This document shows, one piece after another, positions 35,015 through 43,052 of a stretch of DNA of 64,000 bases. Numbering within the stretch: the stretch's first letter is position 1; every line of letters starts with the position of its first letter. Made by a program: the position numbers and the translations under genes. The stretch is from UBA987 sp002292105 (lineage in GTDB: Bacteria > Bacteroidota > Bacteroidia > NS11-12g > UBA9320): contig OX044357.1 of the NCBI GenBank assembly GCA_943846675.1, positions 744,001 through 808,000 on the forward strand. The letters are read 5' to 3'. The notes beneath the pieces are model-generated. The model worked only from the letters and a program-made list of their open reading frames with translations. It made no database searches and was not told where the DNA came from.

Positions 35015-35569
35015 ATGCAACAAGCACTTGTAAGGTTTCTCTTAATCATTGGTGTTGTGATAACATTCACATCAAGCTGTGAAGCGCAAGTTGCGGATGA
35101 TACGACCTATTCTGCACAGGTTGATTCCGTCGAATTGAGATATGGACGAAGTTTGTGTGACACCCTCCCAGAATTAGCGGATTCGATTTTCATCGTTTTA
35201 AAAACCAAAAAGTTCGATTTAATGAAGCCATACCTGCCTAGCGCGGAGATGCTTCAAGAACAATTTGATAGTATGGACCTGAAACGGTTACAACGATTAG
35301 CTACTGTTAAACAGCAATACTGGGAGCAAAATTTACGAAAGCAGCATATTAAATTGTTAAAGGATACCAAGGTTATGCGCATCAACTTGCGTAACATGGT
35401 TTTGATTAAACAACGTATTAAGATAAAGGAGTTACAGTCAGGAGTCCGAGTTGGAGAGATTACGTATCTGTGCGAAAGTGGAAAGCACAAATTTCTGCTT
35501 ACCTTTTTAGCTATGGAGGTTGTTGGGAAGTGGTTTATAGGTGATGAGCTGAGGATTAGAGAGATCTAG
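35015..35569 (+). CDS. putative lipoprotein of unknown function
   Basis: The 184 residues start with MQQALVRFLLIIGVVITFTSSC, a lipoprotein-like signal with Cys22 (TSSC). The mature part is helical and charged (LADSIFIVLKTKKFDLMKPY, LKRLQRLATVKQQYWEQNLRK), then beta-like (GEITYLCESGKHKFLLTFLA, GKWFIGDELRIREI). The closing part resembles a small ligand-binding or SnoaL-like sheet, but I do not recognise a family. It is followed at once by a convergent small gene. Confidence 0.65.
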   Translation: MQQALVRFLLIIGVVITFTSSCEAQVADDTTYSAQVDSVELRYGRSLCDTLPELADSIFIVLKTKKFDLMKPYLPSAEMLQEQFDSMDLKRLQRLATVKQQYWEQNLRKQHIKLLKDTKVMRINLRNMVLIKQRIKIKELQSGVRVGEITYLCESGKHKFLLTFLAMEVVGKWFIGDELRIREI

Positions 35570-35803
35570 TTAAATGGATTTAGTCTTCTTTTCGTAAACA
35601 AAAAACTTGCCGTCTTTTTTTACTACAACATACTCACCAGCAGAGTATATCTCTGTTTTGACTGGTTTTATTTCAAGATTGCTATCGGTAATCGATTGGT
35701 TAACCAGTGGTTTGGTTTCAAACACTTTATCCATTGCAACATATTGCACTACTGCCAAAGAGCAGAAAAGTATACAGGCGACAAAGACTAATTTTTTTTT
35801 CAT
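35570..35803 (-). CDS. small single-pass membrane protein, unknown function
   Basis: The 77 residues comprise an N-terminal membrane segment (LVFVACILFCSLAVVQYVA) and a charged external part ending GEYVVVKKDGKFFVYEKKTKSI. It stands alone between two plus-strand genes. There is no recognised domain; composition and codon use look like the neighbours, so it is probably a real small gene. Confidence 0.5.
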   Translation of the reverse strand: MKKKLVFVACILFCSLAVVQYVAMDKVFETKPLVNQSITDSNLEIKPVKTEIYSAGEYVVVKKDGKFFVYEKKTKSI

Positions 35804-35883
35804 TTTGCTACAGCTGTTGATTTTCTTAACGCACGAATATCGAACAATGTTGTATCGTTGTGCTTCATAATATTGTCAGGAAA

Positions 35884-37221
35884 ATGCGTATTCATCTAAT
35901 TTCAATTGGAGGTGCCGTAATGCACAACATAGCTCTAGAACTACAGCGTAATGGTCACGATGTTACGGGAAGTGATGATGAGATATTTGAACCGTCGAGA
36001 GGTAGATTAGAAAAAGCCAACCTTTTGCCAAATCAGATGGGGTGGGATGAAACCAGGATAACGAAAGAAATTGATGCCATTATTCTTGGCATGCATGCAC
36101 GAATTGATAACCCAGAGCTACTTAAGGCGCAGGAATTGGGATTGACAATTCAATCGTTTCCAGAATTTATCGCAAGTCAAAGTGAAGACAAAACCCGTGT
36201 TGTGGTTGCGGGAAGCCATGGTAAAACAAGTACCACGGCTATGATAATGCACGTGCTTATGCACGTACAAATGGATTTTGATTACATGGTTGGGTCTCAG
36301 TTAGATGGTTTTGATTTAATGGTGAAGCTGTCGGATGCTCCTTTAATCATCCTCGAGGGTGACGAATACCTGAGTTCGCCGATAGATCGACGGCCAAAGT
36401 TTATGTGGTATAATCCTGATGTCGCTATCATTACGGGTGTTGCTTGGGATCATATTAACGTGTTTCCAACTTGGGAAGGATATTGTGCGCAGTTTAAATT
36501 GTTCGCAGAAACCATACACCCAAAGGGTACTTTGATTTATTATGATAACGACAGCGTGCTTCAAACAATAGCACAGTCCGTTTCAAAAGAAAAAATTATC
36601 CCGTATCATGCCTTAAATCATGAGGTTAGTGGTTCTAAGGTAATCGTTACGGATAACGAACAGACCTACGAAATGTCTGTGTTCGGAAAGCACAACCTAG
36701 AGAACATGCATTCTGCTGTCCATGCTTGTGTGCAACTCGGAATTTCAAGAGAAAAATGCCTCGAAGCATTGCAGAGTTTCACCGGAACAGCCAAAAGGTT
36801 AGAGAAAGTTTATGACCAAGATGATGTTGTCGTGTTCCGCGATTTTGCACATTCTCCAAGCAAAGTGAAAGCAACAGTAGAGGCAGTTAAGGATACCTAC
36901 CCAAATCACAACGTGATTGGCGTGCTCGAGTTACACACCTTTAGTAGCTTAAACGAGGAATTCTTGCCATTATATAAAGGCACTATGGATTCAGCGGATC
37001 ATGCATTTGTGCATTTCAATACACACGTGTTTGAAATGAAGAAAATGAAAGTGCTACATCCCAACGATGTACGAAGAAACTTCGGAGACGTACAAGTTGA
37101 AACAGATATCGATCAACTTTGGAAGACACTCAAACATTTTCCAAAAAGTAAAACTGTTTTTCTTATGATGAGCTCAGGGAATTTCGGAGGAAAAGACTTG
37201 ATGGAACTTGTGGAAATGTAG
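35884..37221 (+). CDS. mpl: murein peptide ligase Mpl-like
   Basis: Mur-ligase family protein of 445 residues that in characterised members joins the recycled tripeptide L-Ala-gamma-D-Glu-meso-DAP to UDP-MurNAc. Seen: MRIHLISIGGAVMHNIALEL at the start, VVVAGSHGKTSTTAMIMHVL as P-loop, ILEGDEYLSSPIDRRPKF and FRDFAHSPSKVKATVEAV. The frame is open from GTG 35860, but the ATG at 35884 fits the family N-terminus. It complements the DAP-type MurE. A partial -7 element TATCGTTG lies at 35853-35860. Confidence 0.9.
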   Translation: MRIHLISIGGAVMHNIALELQRNGHDVTGSDDEIFEPSRGRLEKANLLPNQMGWDETRITKEIDAIILGMHARIDNPELLKAQELGLTIQSFPEFIASQSEDKTRVVVAGSHGKTSTTAMIMHVLMHVQMDFDYMVGSQLDGFDLMVKLSDAPLIILEGDEYLSSPIDRRPKFMWYNPDVAIITGVAWDHINVFPTWEGYCAQFKLFAETIHPKGTLIYYDNDSVLQTIAQSVSKEKIIPYHALNHEVSGSKVIVTDNEQTYEMSVFGKHNLENMHSAVHACVQLGISREKCLEALQSFTGTAKRLEKVYDQDDVVVFRDFAHSPSKVKATVEAVKDTYPNHNVIGVLELHTFSSLNEEFLPLYKGTMDSADHAFVHFNTHVFEMKKMKVLHPNDVRRNFGDVQVETDIDQLWKTLKHFPKSKTVFLMMSSGNFGGKDLMELVEM

Positions 37222-37245
37222 GATGACGAATGTAAAATGTCCTGC

Positions 37246-37288
37246 GTCATTTAGTCCTGCGTCAATCGTCATTTAGTCCTTCGTCAAC
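37246..37288. repeat. tandem 22-base repeat, two copies
   Basis: Two units of GTCATTTAGTCCTGCGTCAA type lie head to tail between the mpl stop and the convergent outer-membrane gene, with one difference (CTGCG against CTTCG). The 13-mer TTAGTCCTGCGTC at 37251-37263 reappears as its complement at 47308-47320, so this is a dispersed intergenic element. Confidence 0.6.
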
Positions 37289-37289
37289 C

Positions 37290-40200
37290 TTAAAACAAAT
37301 ACCGCGCCTGAACCCTACCGATATGTATCACTGGACTATCAATACTTTGTCGGCCATCATAGTTAACCAACAACTGAATATTGTTTGCAAATCGCTGTTC
37401 GATTTGAAGACGCCACTTTACGTTTCTACCGTTTCTAAGTCCTGCAAGTAATTCATAGGCAACCGGAGAATTGTCGTTGCCGTTATAATTGATGTCGACC
37501 ACACCAACGTTCGTCCGGATTGTTCCTTTATTCAGGAAATTCCATCTTAATTCTGCTGTTACGTCGTGATTGTACGTCGATTCATTTCCATAGACCACAC
37601 CATTATTCGCTTCGAAATATGAGTAGTACAATTCAATCCTAAAACTTGATTTGTATTGATAACCAATTTTGGGTTTTATGGTATTGAAATCATAACTAAA
37701 CGCGCGATCAGTAAGGAATTGTGAGGTATATGTTTTTGTCCCTTGAGAACCTTCCAATATCAGCTCGTAATTCTTGTTGATGTTGTATCGGACCTTCAAT
37801 TTGTTTTCACGACCATTTCTAGCATCAACCCCATTAATCAACAAAATTTTGTTCTGGTTTCTAAACCATTGGTAGTCGATACCAAACACTGGGCTAGCTT
37901 GATTGAACGAGAAAACGGATCGAATAACCGAGTTGGTTGAAAGTAAAGACGTATCTGCAACGTTTTGAACAAACGGGTTCAGGAAATCGTCTTGATTGTT
38001 GGTGACTTTTTTTAGAATTTTAAAGGAACTGACGTTACTAAAGCGACGAAAAAATTTTAACGATTTGCGCTTTGTTTTACGCAATATAGAACTTGGCTTA
38101 ATTCGTATGTTTTGGTTGAACTCGCTACTGTACGATTTGATAAAACCTTGAACAGGTAAAAACTGACGTATAAAGTTTGCTCGACCCACATCGAAGGAAG
38201 AGGCAATTTCAAACTCGTTTAGACTTTGAATACCATTACTGTCGTAATCATTCCATACATAATTACCGTTTCCATCTCCCACTTCAAAGTAGCTGTATTC
38301 ACGACGCTGCTCTTGACCTGTTCCGAGTTGGTAATACGCATTGGTCGTAATTAATTTTTTTAATAAAACCAGTCGTGTTTCAAACCGACCCTGAAGTGTG
38401 TTCTCGGGCGTACCTAATTGGTTGGACGTATCTTTGAAATAGAATTCGCGATAGGCAGACGTCAGACTAAACTGCGCATTGCGAGACTGACGCCAACCAA
38501 GAATCAAGCTAGCATCACGACCGTCGGTCGTCGCTTGGAAATCACCTTCTACACCTCTGTAATCCAGTCGTCTGTTGGCCTCTAACCCATAGGTTAAGGT
38601 ATTTGAATCACTACTGGCAAGTTTGAAAGACATTTGATCGAAGGCATAACTGGCTCCATATAATGAATCGGCATTATTGGCAAATGTGCTTTGTTCATTT
38701 TGATAGTTGAACTCCGTTTGGAAATAGGCAGACTTTTTACTCAACGCGCCGTAGTATCTTCTAAATTGGTTGTTGGAGTTTATACCAGCAACTGGTATAG
38801 TGGTAGAAATAAGGTCGTATGATCCTTTCAGTTTGTAGCCATTTTGTCCAACCTGTCCGGTCAGGCTGTGCGACAAACCTGGTGTATTGTTACCTTGTTG
38901 GTAATATGATTCTTCAACCACAAAACGCGCTGTATTTCCTTTAGTTAAAACAAACAAGGCATTCGCAATTCTTTCTTCTGTATACGATTTATCGTTGTCG
39001 TTTGGATTGTCTAACGTGCGATTCCATTTTCGGTCGAATTCTACGTTTCTGTAACGCTCTATATAGCGGAAGTCTTTTTCGGTGCGTTCAAATGACACTT
39101 TAGAAACCAAGGTCCAAGGTTTGATGGAATCGCTTGTAAGTTGTTTTACTTGGTCAAGGTCTACCCTTAATCCATAACCGATATCATTTTCCTTATCAAT
39201 AGAGCTAAACGTATTGATGTCGTTTTTAGATCGTGAAAACTCGACAGACAGTTGGGTGTTTTTAGACAATTGATAATCGAAACCAATGTTAATCATCTCC
39301 AACTTTTTGGGTGGAACGAGTATTTCTACTGGAGCGTAATCTCCAACCGGAATGCCGCCGATTGGGTCAACCCATTCAAATACTTTGCCATTTGCGGTAC
39401 TGAGTTTCTGAACGTAATTGCCATTACCTGAACCCACAAAGCTGAAAGAAACACGATACAATTTGCCGGTATCGCCTATAGATGATTCTACAAAAATCGA
39501 ATTCCCATTGCTGTCGCGTTGAACATAGGTAATGGTGTTTAAATCAACTTCAAGAACTTCAGAAAATTTAGGCGCATAGACCAACTGAGCATCTCCAGCA
39601 TCGCTTAAGAATTGCCTTGTGGAAACACCATTGGTAGAGTCGTCTAAGTTTTGCTGAAAGGGTTGATTTTTATTGTCTTGCTCGCTAAAAAAGTTTCCTC
39701 GAATATTCCATTTGCCGGAAGTGTAGCTGCCACCAAATCGTACCACAGATCGGCCATAATTTCTGTCAGAATACTGAAACTCAATTACAATTCGACTGTA
39801 TTGGGTAATCAATTTTTTTGGGGTAAATGTTAACTCTCCTGTATTGTAGTTAATCGTATAGTCATTTTGCTCACCACGGGTTAAACGCTGGCCATCAAGA
39901 TACACTTGTTCGGTACCACTAATAATAATGATAAAGGTTTCGCCATTGGCTCCTGAGAGCCTGTATGGCCCTTGATTTCCTTCAATTCCGTTAATGGTGT
40001 TTCGTGAAAAACGACCCCGGCTAACGGCTCCTTCGCCTGAGAAATTCCAATACCCGTGCTTGTTTGTGAAGTGCCTGGTAAGCTGCAAACCCCTTGACCT
40101 TTTGTTGTATTTCAGGAAGTATGAACTATCAGGTGTAATCATAGGAAAGTCTCCAGCAATCAGAGAGGCGCTATCTTGTTTTAATTGAATGTATACGCGA

Positions 40201-40778
40201 TCAAAGTCCTGAATTTGTTGCGTATTCCCTTCTGGCTGAATCGGATTGTTTTCATCCGATATGGCAGCAATGATGTCTATCTTGTTTTGGATGGAACCGT
40301 TTAAACGCAGGTTGAGGTTGCTGTTAACGGTTACGTCTTGTTTGTTGCCAAAGCCTATTCCGCGGCTAATGTTTCCAATGGTCTTAATATTGTCGTCAGG
40401 TGCACTCGTCCTTTTTTCACTATTTGGGATGTAGGCAAACGGATTGGTTTGGTAATCTACGCCAATCAATTTTAACTCTTTTTTTCGATGTACTTTCCTG
40501 AAATCGAAGTCAATGATCCGATACGTGACCGCGACGGAATCTTTTGGGTAATTGCGGTTGTTCCATATGAGCAAGGACTGATCTGCAACGACGCGATAAT
40601 TTGAGGTGTCATAGCCCTGAACCAGTAACGAACTTGGAGCCAGTAAAAAAGAGTCGAGAATAGAAGTGTCGGCTTCAATCAGAATATTTTTTGTTCGTAG
40701 GGTCGATAATTCTTGAGCCTCTGTATTGACAGACACTAGAACTGTGACAATTGCAACCCAAACAAATCGAAGAGACAT
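37290..40778 (-). CDS. large outer-membrane protein, SprA-like N-terminal region
   Basis: The 1162 residues begin with a signal peptide (MSLRFVWVAIVTVLVSVNTEA). A conserved Bacteroidota block follows: IKTIGNISRGIGFGNKQDVT, LNGSIQNKIDIIAAISDENN and QPEGNTQQIQDFDRVYIQLK. Then EQVYLDGQRLTRGEQNDYTI and NYNTGELTFTPKKLI resemble the DG..L..G.DY.I.Y..G repeats of SprA, the type IX secretion translocon. The rest, to the terminal aromatic residue (GRVQARYLF), alternates polar and aromatic residues as in a very large barrel. It is half the size of SprA and its function is unknown to me. Own promoter at 40795-40802. Confidence 0.75.
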   Translation of the reverse strand: MSLRFVWVAIVTVLVSVNTEAQELSTLRTKNILIEADTSILDSFLLAPSSLLVQGYDTSNYRVVADQSLLIWNNRNYPKDSVAVTYRIIDFDFRKVHRKKELKLIGVDYQTNPFAYIPNSEKRTSAPDDNIKTIGNISRGIGFGNKQDVTVNSNLNLRLNGSIQNKIDIIAAISDENNPIQPEGNTQQIQDFDRVYIQLKQDSASLIAGDFPMITPDSSYFLKYNKRSRGLQLTRHFTNKHGYWNFSGEGAVSRGRFSRNTINGIEGNQGPYRLSGANGETFIIIISGTEQVYLDGQRLTRGEQNDYTINYNTGELTFTPKKLITQYSRIVIEFQYSDRNYGRSVVRFGGSYTSGKWNIRGNFFSEQDNKNQPFQQNLDDSTNGVSTRQFLSDAGDAQLVYAPKFSEVLEVDLNTITYVQRDSNGNSIFVESSIGDTGKLYRVSFSFVGSGNGNYVQKLSTANGKVFEWVDPIGGIPVGDYAPVEILVPPKKLEMINIGFDYQLSKNTQLSVEFSRSKNDINTFSSIDKENDIGYGLRVDLDQVKQLTSDSIKPWTLVSKVSFERTEKDFRYIERYRNVEFDRKWNRTLDNPNDNDKSYTEERIANALFVLTKGNTARFVVEESYYQQGNNTPGLSHSLTGQVGQNGYKLKGSYDLISTTIPVAGINSNNQFRRYYGALSKKSAYFQTEFNYQNEQSTFANNADSLYGASYAFDQMSFKLASSDSNTLTYGLEANRRLDYRGVEGDFQATTDGRDASLILGWRQSRNAQFSLTSAYREFYFKDTSNQLGTPENTLQGRFETRLVLLKKLITTNAYYQLGTGQEQRREYSYFEVGDGNGNYVWNDYDSNGIQSLNEFEIASSFDVGRANFIRQFLPVQGFIKSYSSEFNQNIRIKPSSILRKTKRKSLKFFRRFSNVSSFKILKKVTNNQDDFLNPFVQNVADTSLLSTNSVIRSVFSFNQASPVFGIDYQWFRNQNKILLINGVDARNGRENKLKVRYNINKNYELILEGSQGTKTYTSQFLTDRAFSYDFNTIKPKIGYQYKSSFRIELYYSYFEANNGVVYGNESTYNHDVTAELRWNFLNKGTIRTNVGVVDINYNGNDNSPVAYELLAGLRNGRNVKWRLQIEQRFANNIQLLVNYDGRQSIDSPVIHIGRVQARYLF

Positions 40779-40794
40779 CTAATAGTTAACTTAT

Positions 40795-40802
40795 CAAAGG
40801 TA
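40795..40802 (-). promoter_or_regulatory. promoter -7 element of the large outer-membrane gene
   Basis: Minus-strand TACCTTTG is an exact TAnnTTTG match, 16 bases before the ATG. Confidence 0.5.
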
Positions 40803-40853
40803 TGAAAAGTATAGGTGTTGTGTTTGTTAACTGTCTGAATTATGGGGCAAACA

Positions 40854-41642
40854 CTAACTTGTTCTTTGTCTTACTGCTTCGTAAATGACTACCGCAGCTG
40901 CAGTAGAAACATTCATCGAATCTGCTTTGCCTTTCATTGGAATTTTAATACAATTCGTATTGTCTTCAATCCAGAAAGGAGTAATGCCGTGTGCTTCGGA
41001 ACCCATTACAAGGGCCGTACTTTTTGTCATGTCTACACTGTGGTGTGGTGTTGTCCCTTCTAGATAGGTGCTGTAAACCATGAACTCTTTTTCGTTAAGA
41101 AACGCTAAGGTCTCATCGTTTGTGGCAATAGCAAAAGGAACAGTAAAAACGGCTCCTAAACTCGCCCGAATTACATTTGGGTTGTAAAAATCGGTGTTGG
41201 CGTTAGCGATAATAATGGCATCAACGCCTGCGGCATCTGCGGTACGAAAAATGGCGCCCAAGTTCCCTGGTTTTTCTATTGCTTCCACTACAACGACCAG
41301 CGGGTTTTGTTTAAGGCTAAGGTTGGATAACGCTGTTTCGAATAACGGAAATGTTGCAACCGCGTTCGCAACGGAATCTCTGTAACTTATTTTTTCAAAT
41401 ACAATGTCGTCCAGTTCATAGATGTTGGAAGATTCTAGTTCAGCTATAAAACCATCTCGAGCGTCAAGATCCCAGTGTTTGTTAAGCAGTACATCAATAG
41501 GGTGGAGGCCACTTTCGATCGCCATATTGATTTCCCGTATACCTTCAACTATGAATTGTTTGTGCTCCTGTCGACCTCGCTTTTTATTTAGCGACATCAC
41601 CTTTTTAATTGTAGCGTTTTTAACGCTTGTTATCGGAGTCAT
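40854..41642 (-). CDS. SpoU-family RNA 2'-O-methyltransferase (TrmH/RlmB-like)
   Basis: SPOUT methyltransferase of 262 residues. Motif 1 VEAIEKPGNLGAIFRTADAA, motif 2 ALVMGSEAHGI and motif 3 IKIPMKGKADSMNVSTAAAV form the knotted SAM site; an N-terminal substrate-binding domain precedes (KKRGRQEHKQFIVEGIREIN). Targets of such proteins are 23S rRNA or tRNA positions; which one cannot be read from sequence. It lies 13 bases after the rhomboid gene in a leuS-gmhA-rhomboid-spoU gene string. Confidence 0.92.
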   Translation of the reverse strand: MTPITSVKNATIKKVMSLNKKRGRQEHKQFIVEGIREINMAIESGLHPIDVLLNKHWDLDARDGFIAELESSNIYELDDIVFEKISYRDSVANAVATFPLFETALSNLSLKQNPLVVVVEAIEKPGNLGAIFRTADAAGVDAIIIANANTDFYNPNVIRASLGAVFTVPFAIATNDETLAFLNEKEFMVYSTYLEGTTPHHSVDMTKSTALVMGSEAHGITPFWIEDNTNCIKIPMKGKADSMNVSTAAAVVIYEAVRQRTS

Positions 41643-41655
41643 TTTACTTTTTGAG

Positions 41656-42471
41656 TTAACTTAATTGATCAAGTCTGCGCTTTTCTTGGGCTGAAAGATT
41701 TTCGTATCCTACCTTATTTACCTTATCTAACAGTTGATTGAGTTCAGTTTCGCGGTTTATATACCTTGTATTGGAGTTGGCGTCGGTTTTAGCTTTGCCT
41801 TTTGATAACGGGTTGTTTCTCCAATCTATTTTGCCAGACAACAACCATTCTGGGTGGTAGGCAATTAAATATAGAAATATAGCTGTGGGTATAAGCATTG
41901 CCGCCACTATGAAATAGTTAAAATCATATTGATTAAAGAACAACAACACGGTTAGAATCAATCCGGCAACGGCGCCACCTAAATGCGCGTCATGACCAAT
42001 ATTTCCGGATTGCTTTTTAATGCCAAATATGCTGTATAGAATATAAATAATACCAAACAACCAACCAGGAATGAAGAAGTAAATGAGTAATCCAGGGTAT
42101 AAAATGATCGTCCCATAAATGATTCCGCTCACCGCACCAGAAGCACCTATGGCACTATAGTCGCCATGGTTTCTGTGGATGAATAACGCTAATAAATTGC
42201 CTGCAAGCAAACTTCCTAGATATATGGTAATTACATTGAGCGGACTGAGCGTTAATGCCATGGCTTCTCCAAACATGTAAAAGGTGAACATGTTAAATCC
42301 AAGGTGGGTACAATCAGCATGTAAAAAGCCAGAACTAAACAGTCGGCTATATTCCTTTTTGACTAAAATGGCATCGGTATTGAACTTATGCCGCTGGAAA
42401 AAAGCAAAGTCGTTGAAGCCTTTCCAGCTTATTAAAATATTAAGTGCGATTATGACATAAACAACCGTCAT
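41656..42471 (-). CDS. rhomboid family intramembrane serine protease
   Basis: The 271 residues have about six hydrophobic segments. The rhomboid landmarks are present: HADCTHLGFNMFTFYMFG in the second segment region, the catalytic serine in IGASGAVSGIIYG, and the catalytic histidine in GHDAHLGGAVAGLIL. It should cleave membrane proteins within the bilayer; substrate unknown. The C-terminal cytoplasmic tail (RETELNQLLDKVNKVGYENL, LSAQEKRRLDQLS) is the usual Bacteroidota extension. Its start overlaps the gmhA stop. Confidence 0.92.
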   Translation of the reverse strand: MTVVYVIIALNILISWKGFNDFAFFQRHKFNTDAILVKKEYSRLFSSGFLHADCTHLGFNMFTFYMFGEAMALTLSPLNVITIYLGSLLAGNLLALFIHRNHGDYSAIGASGAVSGIIYGTIILYPGLLIYFFIPGWLFGIIYILYSIFGIKKQSGNIGHDAHLGGAVAGLILTVLLFFNQYDFNYFIVAAMLIPTAIFLYLIAYHPEWLLSGKIDWRNNPLSKGKAKTDANSNTRYINRETELNQLLDKVNKVGYENLSAQEKRRLDQLS

Positions 42472-43034
42472 TACACGTGATGCTCGATGTAGTCAATCAA
42501 GCTATGTATTACTTTGATATGAATTTCTTGAGCTCGGTCAGCATATTCAGATTTTGGTGCACGAATCTCTACATCACAAAGGCCTGCCATCGCGCCACCG
42601 TCTTTGCCAGTTAAGCCAACCACCTTCATACCTTTTTCTTTGGCCGCCTGAATGGCATTGATGACATTTTTAGAATTACCGCTTGTACTTATGGCCAGAA
42701 GGACGTCTTGCTCTAACCCAATTGCCTCTACATAACGTGAGAAAACAAAGTCATAACCATAATCGTTTCCGACACAAGACATATGTGATGGGTCAGAAAT
42801 GGATACGGCCGGCAATGCTTTTCTGTTATCCCGATAACGCCCAGATAATTCTTCGGCAAAATGCATGGCGTCACATAAGCTGCCTCCGTTGCCACAAGAA
42901 ATTACCTTGCCTTTTGATTGGATAGCGGCCACCATGATTTGACCTGCTTTTTCGATGTTTTTAAAATTTGATTCATCGCTTAAAAACGCGGTCAACACCG
43001 TTTGTGCTTCTGTAAAATGACTTCTAACTCCCAT
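42471..43034 (-). CDS. gmhA: sedoheptulose 7-phosphate isomerase GmhA
   Basis: SIS-fold isomerase of 187 residues making D-glycero-D-manno-heptose 7-phosphate, the first step of ADP-heptose synthesis for LPS core. Seen: ISCGNGGSLCDAMHFAEELS, GRYRDNRKALPAVSISDPSH, LLAISTSGNSKNVINAI and KVVGLTGKDGG. It is 18 bases after leuS. A later enzyme of the pathway, HldD, is encoded at 51090-52055. Confidence 0.93.
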   Translation of the reverse strand: MGVRSHFTEAQTVLTAFLSDESNFKNIEKAGQIMVAAIQSKGKVISCGNGGSLCDAMHFAEELSGRYRDNRKALPAVSISDPSHMSCVGNDYGYDFVFSRYVEAIGLEQDVLLAISTSGNSKNVINAIQAAKEKGMKVVGLTGKDGGAMAGLCDVEIRAPKSEYADRAQEIHIKVIHSLIDYIEHHV

Positions 43035-43052
43035 TCTATTTTGTGAGGTGAT

